64,000 bases of DNA, taken from positions 624,124 through 688,123 of the forward strand of contig CBDFKJ010000008.1 of assembly GCA_965248805.1 (NCBI GenBank), given 5' to 3'. This stretch comes from CBDFKJ01 sp965248805. GTDB lineage: Bacteria; Pseudomonadota; Alphaproteobacteria; UBA6615. Positions within the stretch are counted from its first letter, which is position 1, and every line of letters begins with the position of its first letter. Below are positions 9,357 to 17,807 of this stretch, piece by piece. The notes under the pieces were generated by a model. It was not told the DNA's origin. It did no database searches and saw only the letters and a list, made by a program, of their open reading frames with translations. Both the position numbers and the translations under genes were made by a program.

Positions 9357-10099
9357 TCAGAGCAAGACCGCAGCGAACCCGGCAACGTCGGGCGGTCCGG
9401 CCGCAAACCGCAAGATCGGCCTCGCCGGACCGGGCGCGGGCAAGGCGATCAAGGCGCTGCTAAGCGTACCGAATCCCGAGTCGGTGCGTACGCACATGGC
9501 GCCGGTCGGACCCGCCTCCTCGGTGTGCCGGCGCTGGCCAGCAACATCTCCCAGACATCCCAGCGGTCGGAGCCGGGATCGGGCGCCGGTGCGGCCCGGA
9601 ACCGTGGAAGATAGGCGGCCACCCGCGGCGACTCGGTGTCGTTCAGGTCATGCGCGGTCAGCATGTTGATGCCGGCGGGGATCGGCCATGCGGCGACCGG
9701 CCCGGTGCCCGTGCTTTTGAGCCAATGAGCGGAGCGGTTGTCCGCGACCACAAGGTTGAACGGCCGGTAGGCGCGCGCGTTCACTTGGCATAGAGCCTCG
9801 GCCGCGGCAGACGCATCCGCGTGATCCAGGGCTTCCAGCACCAGTTCGCCACGTGAACGCTTGTCGGGATCGGGGCCCAGGCTACCGGTCCGGTTCATCA
9901 CGGCGGCAACCACGGCGTAATCGTTCATCCCCAGCCAGCTGCCGCCACCCACCGTATCGCGGCCGGCCACCACGTCGAGGCGATCCGGCCAATGCCGGCC
10001 GGGCGGCGACCACGGGCGGTCGGCCATCTCATCGCGATTGGCCGCCAGGATCAGCGGCCACTCGTGGCCCGGACGGCGCAAGATGATGACGGTACACAT
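9357..10099 (-). pseudogene. NRDE family protein (Tango2-like), single frameshift
   Basis: It starts MCTVIILRRPGHEWPLILAANRDEM; CTVIILR and NRDE are the family hallmark. The N-terminal 190 codons are clean. Near 9518 ACACCGAGGAGG moves the frame; adding one C gives EEAGPTGAMCVRTDSGFGTL followed by SSALIALP, the expected NRDE C-terminus, ending at a TGA at 9357-9359. The repaired length is about 247 residues. Without repair the frame ends at 9449 with non-family sequence. The enzymatic role of the family is uncertain. The defect may be a real mutation or a homopolymer error. Confidence 0.85.
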
Positions 10100-10214
10100 G
10101 CGATCGCCCCACGAAATAGTGGGCCGACGGCGCAAATTCGGTGTGCCCCTGTCCGCCCCAGCCGACTATATAGAGAAATACGCGTTGACTGGCACAAGGG
10201 GAGCGGTGGCCGCG

Positions 10215-10538
10215 ATGACGAGCTTTAACGAGCGCGAGAAGGGTTTCGAGGCGAAGTTCAAGCACGACGAGGAGCTGCGCTTCAAGGTCACGGCGCGGCG
10301 CAACAAGCTGTTGGGACTATGGGCGGCCGAACTGATGGGGCTCGACGACGACGCGGCCGCGGCATACGGTCGCGAGGTCGTGCGCGCCGATTTCGAGGAG
10401 CCGGGCGATGATGACGTTCTGCGCAAGGTTCTGGCGGATCTGGAGGCCAAAGGGGTCGAGAGTTCGGAGCATCGTTTGCGCAAGCGCATGAACGAGTTGT
10501 TGGGCGAGGCCAAGCAGCAGGTCATGGACGAAACCTGA
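10215..10538 (+). CDS. DUF1476 protein, ATP synthase zeta-type inhibitor subunit
   Basis: 107 residues beginning MTSFNEREKGFEAKFKHDEE, with LRFKVTARRNKLLGLWAAEL and YGREVVRADFEEPGDDDVL. This is the alphaproteobacterial DUF1476 family, which includes the zeta subunit that inhibits F1FO-ATPase in Paracoccus. The protein is short, charged and helical, and would be cytoplasmic. The start at 10215 is the family start; AGGGGAG is about 10 bases upstream. It is divergent from the NRDE gene. The inhibitory role here is by family membership only. Confidence 0.9.
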   Translation: MTSFNEREKGFEAKFKHDEELRFKVTARRNKLLGLWAAELMGLDDDAAAAYGREVVRADFEEPGDDDVLRKVLADLEAKGVESSEHRLRKRMNELLGEAKQQVMDET

Positions 10539-10557
10539 GACCGGCTGGTTCCGGGCC

Positions 10558-11388
10558 CTATTCGCTCCAGGTCCAGGGCATCGCCAGCGCCAGCTTCAAT
10601 TCGGCGACGGCTGGCTGCGGCACCGACAGTCCGTTACGCAGAAACGGATCGGCGAAGTGGCGCGGTCCGGTCCCGTCGGGTTTCAGGACCGGTTGCGCCG
10701 AGTATTGCGCTAAGTAGGCGCGGCGCGGCTGATGGGTGCGGTTGGCGCCCGAGCGGTGAAAGGTCGTCGATGAGAACACGGCCGCGCTGCCCGCCGGCGC
10801 GATGACCGGCACACCCGGCTCCGATCCGAAATAGCCAATCTTGTCGTTGGTCACCTGCTGTAGCCGGTGCTCGACGCGGCTGCGTCCGCCGGCCTCTGCG
10901 TAGGGCAGGATCCACACCGTGCCGTTGTCGGCGTCGACATCGTCCAGCGGCACCCAGACCGTCATGTAGTGCGGCGGGTCGAACGGCAGATAGCCCGCGT
11001 CCTGGTGCCAGCCGAGCTTCATGCCCACCTGCGGTCCCTTGACCACGAACTGCTCCAGGAAAAGATACGCCTCGCCGCCCAGGGTCGCGCGGCAGATCGC
11101 CGCCATCGTCTCGCTGAACAGGAAACCCTGCAGCCGGTCGCTCGTCGTGTACTGCAGCGGCACGATGTAACGCTGGCGGCGATGGTTGAGGCCGATCGTG
11201 TCGACACCGCCATCGTCCATCTCCCGTTCGACGATGGCGAGCGCGCGGGCGCACTCCTCGCGCAGCATCTCGATCACCGCGGTGTCGAACAATGACGGTA
11301 CGATGAAGTAGCCCTCGTCGTGGTATTGCCGCTTTGCCGCCGCGTCGATCATTGGGCCGTCGTTCGGGTTGCCTTCGCCGTCGAACAT
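10558..11388 (-). CDS. Phytanoyl-CoA dioxygenase (PhyH) family protein
   Basis: 276 residues of the Fe(II)/2-oxoglutarate oxygenase type. The first two metal ligands are in GWHQDAGYLPFDPP (HxD), and the distal His is in STTFHRSGANRTH, with a following Arg suited to 2-oxoglutarate. The start MFDGEGNPNDGPMIDAAAKR is the first ATG; MIDAAAK 12 codons later is an alternative. The substrate is not evident. It is divergent from the creatininase-family gene with only 15 bases between the starts, so the two share a control region. Confidence 0.85.
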   Translation of the reverse strand: MFDGEGNPNDGPMIDAAAKRQYHDEGYFIVPSLFDTAVIEMLREECARALAIVEREMDDGGVDTIGLNHRRQRYIVPLQYTTSDRLQGFLFSETMAAICRATLGGEAYLFLEQFVVKGPQVGMKLGWHQDAGYLPFDPPHYMTVWVPLDDVDADNGTVWILPYAEAGGRSRVEHRLQQVTNDKIGYFGSEPGVPVIAPAGSAAVFSSTTFHRSGANRTHQPRRAYLAQYSAQPVLKPDGTGPRHFADPFLRNGLSVPQPAVAELKLALAMPWTWSE

Positions 11389-11403
11389 CCTAGCCTTGCG
11401 CGC

Positions 11404-12219
11404 ATGACATCGCGACCCCCGCGCCTTTGGGCGGATTGGACCACTGCCGAAATCGCCGCCTGCGATGCCGGACGGCTGATTGCATTGATGCCGGTCGCCG
11501 CCATCGAACAGCACGGCCCGCATTTGCCGCTCGGTGTCGACGCGATTGTAGCGGCAGGCATCGTCGACCGGGCCTTGCAGCAGGCACCGCCTGACCTGCC
11601 GGTCGTGGTGCTACCGATAACGCCCATTGGCTATTCCAGCGAGCACGGCGATTTCCCCGGGACGCTTTCCGCCGGAGCCGGCACCCTGTCACGGCTGTGG
11701 ATCGAGGTCGGCACCTCCGTTGCGCGCGCCGGCGTACGCAAGCTGGTGCTGTTCAACGGCCATGGCGGCAACCCGGCGGTCATGGACATCGTCGCACGTG
11801 AATTGCGCACACGCCGGAACATGCTGGTCGTCAGCCTGAGTTGGTATGATCTCGGCCTGCCGGACGATCTGTTTCCGGCCGACGAGATTCGCCACGGCAT
11901 CCACGGCGGCGCGGTGGAAACGGCAATGATGATGCACCTACGCCCGGAGTTAGTGCGCAAGGACGAAATACAGGATTTTCCTGCGCTGGGCGCGCAGTTG
12001 GCCGGGTCGTACCGCCATCTGGGGCCATCCGGAAACGCGCGGCTCGCGTGGCAGGCGCAGGACTTGAACGCTAGCGGCGCATGCGGGAACGCGACGCTGG
12101 CCCGCCCCGAGGCCGGCCGCCGGCTGGTTGAACACGCCGCTGCCAGCCTTCTCGAGGCCTTGGCCGAGGTCGACCGCTATGCGCTCGACGACCTCCAGCC
12201 CCCGCCCCCGGGTGCTTAG
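11404..12219 (+). CDS. Creatininase family amidohydrolase
   Basis: 271 residues. The metal-site motif AIEQHGPHLPLGVD, the NGHGGNPAVMD loop and IHGGAVETAMMMHL are all present, so the binuclear metal centre appears complete. The family includes creatininase, amidohydrolases of unknown substrate, and MftE of mycofactocin processing. No mycofactocin genes are seen here. The short divergent spacer to the PhyH gene suggests joint control. Cytoplasmic; the substrate is unknown. Confidence 0.88.
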   Translation: MTSRPPRLWADWTTAEIAACDAGRLIALMPVAAIEQHGPHLPLGVDAIVAAGIVDRALQQAPPDLPVVVLPITPIGYSSEHGDFPGTLSAGAGTLSRLWIEVGTSVARAGVRKLVLFNGHGGNPAVMDIVARELRTRRNMLVVSLSWYDLGLPDDLFPADEIRHGIHGGAVETAMMMHLRPELVRKDEIQDFPALGAQLAGSYRHLGPSGNARLAWQAQDLNASGACGNATLARPEAGRRLVEHAAASLLEALAEVDRYALDDLQPPPPGA

Positions 12220-12326
12220 CGTGCCGAGCCTTCAGGCCGTTTGCGTGGACACACAGATACGGCTCCCATAACGTTGGGAGACCCAGCAATGGAGCCTCGT
12301 TCTACGGAATTCAAGGAGTGCAGACC

Positions 12327-13333
12327 ATGTCCAAAAAGCGCCGTTGGTTGTCGATGATCGCGTTGGCGACCGGTGCCACCGTCTGGTTGGGATCGGCGGT
12401 GCCGATGAACTCAAGATCGCGCATTTCATGTCGCCGCAGCATCCGATGCACCGGCTAGTCATGGCGCCGTTCGCCGAGCAGTTGGCGGAAATCAGCGGCG
12501 GCAAGTTGACCGCGCGCATCTATCCCGCCGGCGAACTCGGCGCCGGTCCGCAACAGCAATACAAGCGCGCCATCGATGGCGTCGCCGATATCGTCTTCGG
12601 CATTCCCGGTTACACCGAAACGCTGTTCCCGCGCACCATGCTGGTCGCGGTGCCCGGCGTCGTGCCCGACGCGATTACCGGCACCGAAATGGTGTGGCGC
12701 GGGATGAACTGGTTGGAGCCGGAGTTTCAAAACGTCAAATTGCTGGCGCTGTGGACCAACGAGGTCGCGGTTCTGATCACGCGCGACAAGCCGGTGCGCA
12801 GCATGGCCGACGTCGCCGGCATGAAGATCCGCGCGCCGTCGGTGGCCGACGCGCCGTTCATCGAGTCCTGGGGCGCAGTGCCGGTGCAAATGCCGGTCAC
12901 CGAGACCTACAACGCGCTCGACAACGGCGTTGTGGACGCGATCATGATCGGCTCCAGCGGCATCGGTTCCTTCAAGCTGCATGAGCCCGCCAAGTACATC
13001 ACCACGAACCTGCCAGCGTCGTCCGCAGCCTTCTATCTCGTTATGAACAAGCAGAGCTATGAAGGTCTCACGGATGAGGAGAAGGGTTGGATCGACCAAT
13101 TGGCGGGGCCGGAACTGAGCATGGAAGGCGGTAAGGGCTATGACGGTGCCGGCAAGCGCGGCCTGAAAATCGCGGCCGAAGGCGGCGTCGAGATTATCGA
13201 GCTCACCGACGCGGCCCGCGAGGCGTTCGTCAACGCGGCGGCCGCACCGCGGCAGGCCGTGATAGACGGACTGATCGCCAAGGGTATTCCAGCCAAAGAC
13301 ATCCTGGCGGCCATGCAGAACGCCGCGATGTAA
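12327..13333 (+). pseudogene. dctP: TRAP transporter solute-binding protein DctP, frameshift after the signal peptide
   Basis: The ATG at 12327 has AAGGAG 8 bases upstream and starts a clear signal peptide, MSKKRRWLSMIALATGATVW plus LGSA. Near 12403 the frame breaks: restoring one G (GCGGTGGCCGATG) joins it to ADELKIAHFMSPQHPMHR and the full DctP domain (YKRAIDGVADIVFGIPGYTE, then EVAVLITRDKPVRSMADVAG). The repaired length is about 335 residues. The mature part is otherwise intact. It would bind a carboxylate-like substrate in the periplasm for the DctQM permease encoded next. Confidence 0.88.
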
Positions 13334-13369
13334 GGGCTATGCCCGCGTTGGGACGAACGGCGCCGCGCG

Positions 13370-13843
13370 TTGCTTAATCTGGTCGATCGCGCCGTTCGTT
13401 GGGTGGCAGTCACCGGCGGGCTGGTCTTGCTCGCCATGGTGGCGCTGACCGTTGTCGACGTTGGCTTGCGGTACGTTTTTAACGCCCCGATATTCGGCGC
13501 GCAGGACGTCACGCAGCTCATGCTGCTGGTCGTTGTGGCGACTTCGCTCGCCTATGGCGGCCGCAGCGGCGCCCACGTGGCGGTTGATCTGCTCTCCTAT
13601 GTCACTGGGGCGGGTGTGCGTAGATGGACCGACATACTGGTTCGCTTGCTTGGCGCGGCGGTGCTCTCGCTGGTCACCTTGCGTTGTTACAACAACGGTG
13701 TCGACGCGGCACTCTACGGCGAAACGTCCAACCTCCTGCAGCTGCCGTTCCTGCCCTATTACTTCACGATCGCGGCCGGCTTGGCGCTATACGTGCTGGT
13801 GCTGCTAGCCGAGGTGTGGGCGAGCTTGCGCCGCGACGCCTAG
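13370..13843 (+). CDS. dctQ: TRAP transporter small permease subunit (DctQ)
   Basis: 157 residues with four hydrophobic segments, typical of DctQ: VLLAMVALTVVDVGLRYVFN, then FGAQDVTQLMLLVVVATSLA and a C-terminal helix pair. The only workable start in frame is the TTG at 13370, with GTG at about 13401 as an alternative. An ATG at 13339 leads out of frame after 12 codons. It sits between dctP and dctM with short gaps, the usual order. Confidence 0.85.
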   Translation: MLNLVDRAVRWVAVTGGLVLLAMVALTVVDVGLRYVFNAPIFGAQDVTQLMLLVVVATSLAYGGRSGAHVAVDLLSYVTGAGVRRWTDILVRLLGAAVLSLVTLRCYNNGVDAALYGETSNLLQLPFLPYYFTIAAGLALYVLVLLAEVWASLRRDA

Positions 13844-13852
13844 CGACCGGGC

Positions 13853-15157
13853 GTGTCCGCCACCGAGATAGGCGTTTCGGGCCTGGTGTCTCTTTTCATT
13901 CTGCTCGGCCTGCGGATGCCGGTGGCGACATCGATGATTGTCGTCGGCTTCGTCGGCATCGCGGTCTTGAACGGCTTACCGGCGGCGATGTCGACCCTGA
14001 GCAGCGAAACCATCGCCATCGTCACTTTCTTTCCGCTGAGCGTCATTCCGTTGTTCGTCCTGATGGGCAATCTGGCCGGCGTGTCCGGCATGAGCCGCGA
14101 TCTGTACGACGCTGCCTATGCTTGGGTCGGCAGCTGGCGCGGCGGGCTGGCGTCGTCGACCATCGTCGGCTGTGCAGGCTTCGCCGCGATGAGCGGCTCG
14201 TCGCTGGCATCGGCGGTGACCATGGGCCGGGTCGCGCTGCCGGAGATGCGGCGCTTCGGTTACAATGACAGCCTGGCAACCGGAGCGGTCGCCGCCGGCG
14301 GCACACTGGGGATCCTGATCCCGCCGTCGACCGGCTTCGTCATCTACGCCATCCTGACCGAGGAATCGATCGGCCGCCTGTTCATCGCCGGCATCCTGCC
14401 GGGCCTGCTGTTGACGGGCCTGTTCGTCATCGCCATCGCCATCGTCACCCGCCTGCGGCCCGAGGCCGGCCCGCCCGGCCCAGCCGCGTCTTGGCGGCAT
14501 CGCATCGCAACGCTGCGCCGTGCGTCGGCGATCATGGCGATCGCCGTCGCCACCATCGGCGGCATCTATGGCGGCGTGTTCACGCCCGTGGAGGCCGCGG
14601 GCGTCGGCGCCTTTCTGGCCTTCGTCGTTGCCTGGGCGCGGGGCACGCTCAATCGCAACACACTGGCCGAGGTGCTGTTGCAGACCATGCGCACGACCGC
14701 GACCTCGTTTTTGATCCTGATCGGCGCGCACATCTTCATTCCGTTCATGGCGCTGTCGCACATTCCCGCCGATCTGGCGGCGGCGCTGATTGGCCTCGAC
14801 CTTGGCGACACGAGTATTCTGTTGCTGATCCTGGCCACCTATGTGGTGCTGGGCACATTCCTGGAAGGCATCGCCATGCTGGTGCTGACGTTGCCGATCG
14901 TATTTCCGCTGATCGTCGCGCTGGGCTACGACGCCATCTGGTTCGGCGTGTTGATGGTCATCGTGGTCGAGATGGGGCTGATCAGCCCGCCCGTCGGGGT
15001 CAACGTCTTCGTCGTCAAGAGCATTGCCGAGGACGTGCCGATGCGTGCCATCTTTGCCGGCATCCTGCCGTTCTGGCTGGCGATGGGCGTGTGCTTGGCG
15101 ATATTGGTCGTGTTTCCCGACATTGCGCTGAAATTGCCCGACACCATGTTCGACTAG
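13853..15157 (+). CDS. dctM: TRAP transporter large permease subunit (DctM)
   Basis: 434 residues, strongly hydrophobic, with about 12 membrane segments. Family motifs include FFPLSVIPLFVLMGNLAGVS, AMSGSSLASAVTMGRVALPE and GGTLGILIPPSTGFVIYA, as well as GLISPPVGVNVFVV near the end. The start is GTG at 13853. It is complete and undamaged, unlike dctP. With gentisate dioxygenase 46 bases downstream it may import an aromatic acid or a related carboxylate; that is inference from context. Confidence 0.93.
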   Translation: MSATEIGVSGLVSLFILLGLRMPVATSMIVVGFVGIAVLNGLPAAMSTLSSETIAIVTFFPLSVIPLFVLMGNLAGVSGMSRDLYDAAYAWVGSWRGGLASSTIVGCAGFAAMSGSSLASAVTMGRVALPEMRRFGYNDSLATGAVAAGGTLGILIPPSTGFVIYAILTEESIGRLFIAGILPGLLLTGLFVIAIAIVTRLRPEAGPPGPAASWRHRIATLRRASAIMAIAVATIGGIYGGVFTPVEAAGVGAFLAFVVAWARGTLNRNTLAEVLLQTMRTTATSFLILIGAHIFIPFMALSHIPADLAAALIGLDLGDTSILLLILATYVVLGTFLEGIAMLVLTLPIVFPLIVALGYDAIWFGVLMVIVVEMGLISPPVGVNVFVVKSIAEDVPMRAIFAGILPFWLAMGVCLAILVVFPDIALKLPDTMFD

Positions 15158-15203
15158 GTAACGCCAAACGCGCAAAACCAGACGCATTGAGTAGGAGCGC
15201 GAG

Positions 15204-16244
15204 ATGTCATCCGCCGAGCCGACTGCCCGCGAAGACTTCTATGCGCGCATCGGCGCACGCAATCTGGCGCCGCTATGGGAGGTGTTGCAGACGCTGCTGG
15301 CGCGGACGCCGATCACGCGCGCCGTTCCCCATCTGTGGCGCTATGACGACATTCGCCCGCTGATCGTCGAGGCCGGCGACCTCATCACCGCCACTGAGGC
15401 CGAGCGCCGCGTGCTGGTGCTGGAGAACCCCGCGTTGAAGGGCGAGTCGCAGGTGGTCGATACGCTCTACGCGGGGTTGCAGCTTATTCTCCCCGGCGAG
15501 GTCGCGCCGGCACACCGCCATTCGCCGTCGGCATTGCGCTTCATCGTCGAAGGCAGCGGTGCCTACACCGCGGTCGATGGCGAAAAGACCTACATGTCGC
15601 CGGGCGATTTCATCATTACGCCGTCGTGGGGCTGGCACGATCACGGCCATGAGGGCGACGGCCCGACGGTGAGGCTCGACGGGCTCGACATTCCCATCGT
15701 TCGCTTTCTCACCACCACGTTCGCCGAGGGCTATCCGGAGGATCAGTGTCCGACCAATGCGCCACCGGGCACGACACTGGCGCGTTACGGCGCCAATATG
15801 CGGCCCCTGGGCGATACCTACGATGAGCCAACCTCGCCGATCTTCAGCTACCCGTATGCCCGCGCGCGTGAAGCGCTGGATCGCATGCGCGCGCTCGACG
15901 ACCGTGACCCGTGTCACGGCTTGAAGATGGAATACATCAACCCGCTGAACGGCGGACCTGCGATGCCGACGATGTCGACGTTTCTGCAGATGCTGTCGCG
16001 CGGCTTCAAGGGTGCGTCCTACCGGGCGACCGACCACGCCGTCTTCTCGGTCGTCGAAGGCCATGGGCGCACGATCTTCGACGACGGCGGCGATGTCCTG
16101 GAGTGGGGGCCGAAAGATCATTTCGTCGCGCCGGGGTGGCGCCGCCACCGCCACGAGGCGGATGACGAAGCGGTCCTGTTCAGCTTTTCCGACAAGGTGG
16201 TGCAGTCGAAGCTGGGCCTCTGGCGCGAAGACCGGTCCGCGTGA
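15204..16244 (+). CDS. Gentisate 1,2-dioxygenase
   Basis: 346 residues, a two-cupin enzyme. The first cupin shows the iron ligands in EVAPAHRHSPSALRFIVEG and WGWHDHGH; the second has YRATDHAVFSVVEGHGRTI and WRRHRHEA. These match gentisate 1,2-dioxygenases, which open the ring of gentisate to maleylpyruvate using Fe(II). AGGAG precedes the ATG by 6 bases. Its stop overlaps the start of the MFS gene (GTGA). Related 1-hydroxy-2-naphthoate dioxygenases are an alternative. Confidence 0.88.
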   Translation: MSSAEPTAREDFYARIGARNLAPLWEVLQTLLARTPITRAVPHLWRYDDIRPLIVEAGDLITATEAERRVLVLENPALKGESQVVDTLYAGLQLILPGEVAPAHRHSPSALRFIVEGSGAYTAVDGEKTYMSPGDFIITPSWGWHDHGHEGDGPTVRLDGLDIPIVRFLTTTFAEGYPEDQCPTNAPPGTTLARYGANMRPLGDTYDEPTSPIFSYPYARAREALDRMRALDDRDPCHGLKMEYINPLNGGPAMPTMSTFLQMLSRGFKGASYRATDHAVFSVVEGHGRTIFDDGGDVLEWGPKDHFVAPGWRRHRHEADDEAVLFSFSDKVVQSKLGLWREDRSA

Positions 16245-17455
16245 GCGAGGCGCCGGCCGCCACACGTTGGCAACTGGTCCTCCTGCTGCTTTCTGCCGGC
16301 GTCGTCTGCGCGCTGCAGGTCGGCAAGGTGCCGATGGCGTTGCCGGCGATCCGCGCCGAGTTGGATCTGAGCCTGACCGGCGCCGGCTGGCTGCTGTCGA
16401 TGATCAGCGTGCTGGGCATGGTGTCTGGCGTTGCCGTCGGCTATCTCGGCGATCGCCTGGGTCACCGTCGCGTCATCCTGCTCTGCCTGTGGTCGTTGGT
16501 GGTGGCGAACATCGCCGGTGCGGCGGCCGACGGCATCGGCCTGCTGCTGGTGACGCGCTTCATCGAAGGCATTGGCCTCATCGGCGTGTCGGCGTCGGTG
16601 CCGTCGCTCCTGATCCGGGTCAGCCGTCCGGCCGACATGCGCATGGTCATGGGCATTTGGGGTGGCTACTTCCCGATCGGCGTTGCCGTGATGGTGCTGC
16701 TGTCGCCACCGCTGTTGGCGCTTACGGGATGGCGCGGTGTCTGGCTGGCGAACGCAGTGGTCAGCCTCGCATTCATCGCCCTGTTCGCGGTTGCCACGGC
16801 ATCGCTCAAGCGGTCGGGACGTGTCGGTCTGACCGCGGGAACCGCGATCTCCGGCATATGGCGAACGGTCTCCAGTCCGGGCCCGCTGCTGCTGGCACTT
16901 TCGTTCGGCGCCTATGCCGGCATCTTTCTCGCCGTCATGGGGTTCCTGCCGACCCTGCTGACCGAGGTGCATGGCCTGTCCGGCGGTGCCAGAGCTGCGA
17001 TGACCGCGGGCGCGGTCGTGATCAACGCAGCCGGCAGCATCGTCGGGGCCTGGGCGCTGCAGCGCGGAGCTCCGCGGTGGCAGCTCATGCTCGCCGGCTT
17101 CGTCGCGATCGCGGCATGCACCGTCGGGGTCTACACCGCTCTGTTCGACCAGGGGCTGCGCTATGTGTTGGTGGTCGCGTTGAGTTTCATCGGCGGCGTC
17201 ATCCCCGGCTGCTGCTTCGCTGGCGCGCCGGTGCATTCCCCGACGCCGGCGCTAGTCGCCACCACCAACGGGCTGATTATCCAGGGATCCGCCATCGGTC
17301 AGGTCATCAGCCCGCCCACGGTCGCCGTGGTGGTCGCGGCCTGGGGCGGTTGGCAAGCGGCGCCGCTGGTGCTGGTCGCGCTCGCCGGCATCGGCGCGAT
17401 GTTGTCGATCGGGATCAGGTGGCTGGAGCGGCCTAATCGCCGCGTAGCGGCATGA
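16241..17455 (+). CDS. MFS transporter, CynX/NimT-like
   Basis: 404 residues with 12 predicted helices. The loop 2-3 motif YLGDRLGHRRVILLCLWSL is the MFS signature. The start GTG overlaps the gentisate dioxygenase stop by 4 bases, so it is coupled to it and likely carries an aromatic acid or a breakdown product. The substrate is inferred from the neighbour only. The last codons overlap the antisense AhpD-like remnant. Confidence 0.85.
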   Translation: MSEAPAATRWQLVLLLLSAGVVCALQVGKVPMALPAIRAELDLSLTGAGWLLSMISVLGMVSGVAVGYLGDRLGHRRVILLCLWSLVVANIAGAAADGIGLLLVTRFIEGIGLIGVSASVPSLLIRVSRPADMRMVMGIWGGYFPIGVAVMVLLSPPLLALTGWRGVWLANAVVSLAFIALFAVATASLKRSGRVGLTAGTAISGIWRTVSSPGPLLLALSFGAYAGIFLAVMGFLPTLLTEVHGLSGGARAAMTAGAVVINAAGSIVGAWALQRGAPRWQLMLAGFVAIAACTVGVYTALFDQGLRYVLVVALSFIGGVIPGCCFAGAPVHSPTPALVATTNGLIIQGSAIGQVISPPTVAVVVAAWGGWQAAPLVLVALAGIGAMLSIGIRWLERPNRRVAA

Positions 17456-17694
17456 TCAGCAGCCCGTGGTCTGCCGAACGCCTCGGCGGTGACGCTGTGC
17501 ACACCGTGACAATATTGGCAGGCGTTCAACCCGGAGACGTAAGCGGCAATGAGTTCGCGCTCGCGCACCGACAGCGTCGACGGGCCGCGCAAAACGATCT
17601 CATGGTACTTCACCAGTGCCCGTCCGGCCTGCGGATGCAGCTGCAGGATATCACGCACCGTCGCGCCGTCGCCGAGAGAGGGAAAATACGGCAT
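17433..17694 (-). pseudogene. Carboxymuconolactone decarboxylase/AhpD-like protein, truncated
   Basis: It starts MPYFPSLGDGATVRDILQLH and has the AhpD-type active site CQYCHGVHSVTAEAFG about 60 residues in. Family members continue for about another 100 residues (expected GVD-E/H-LL and so on). Here the reading frame leaves the family pattern right after AEAFG. A one- or two-base shift gives DHGLLIMPLRGD and then a stop at 17433, inside the end of the MFS gene. Continuing the original frame gives 50 residues antisense to the MFS gene. The gene appears to have lost its C-terminal half. Confidence 0.6.
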
Positions 17695-17715
17695 CGTCCA
17701 TTCCTCGTGGTCGGC

Positions 17716-17743
17716 TTGCAGGCTTCCTTGCGCCCGTTATAGT
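17716..17743 (+). promoter_or_regulatory. Candidate promoter of the maleylacetate reductase gene
   Basis: TTGCAG (17716-17721) and TATAGT (17738-17743) are 16 bases apart and face the gene at 17808. This would give a leader of about 60 bases. It overlaps the upstream end of the AhpD-like remnant. Sequence match only. Confidence 0.4.
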
Positions 17744-17807
17744 CGCCGCCGCCCGTTCTACGGCCTGCACGGTTGATTTGAAAGCGCGGGTGCCTGCGAG
17801 GTTTTCG

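Noticed and set aside
9331..9669. Plus-strand open frame opposite the end of the NRDE gene
   Set aside because: The minus strand reads the missing NRDE C-terminus here after a one-base correction, so the plus frame is a shadow.
13976..15187. Long minus-strand open frame across dctM (403 codons)
   Set aside because: It is antisense to a clear TRAP permease, is rich in Arg/His/Gln/Asp as expected for antisense of high-GC coding DNA, and shows no family motif.
16012..17436. Plus-strand open frame of 474 codons in another frame of gentisate dioxygenase and MFS genes
   Set aside because: It overlaps two well-supported genes in the same direction and has Arg-rich low-quality sequence.
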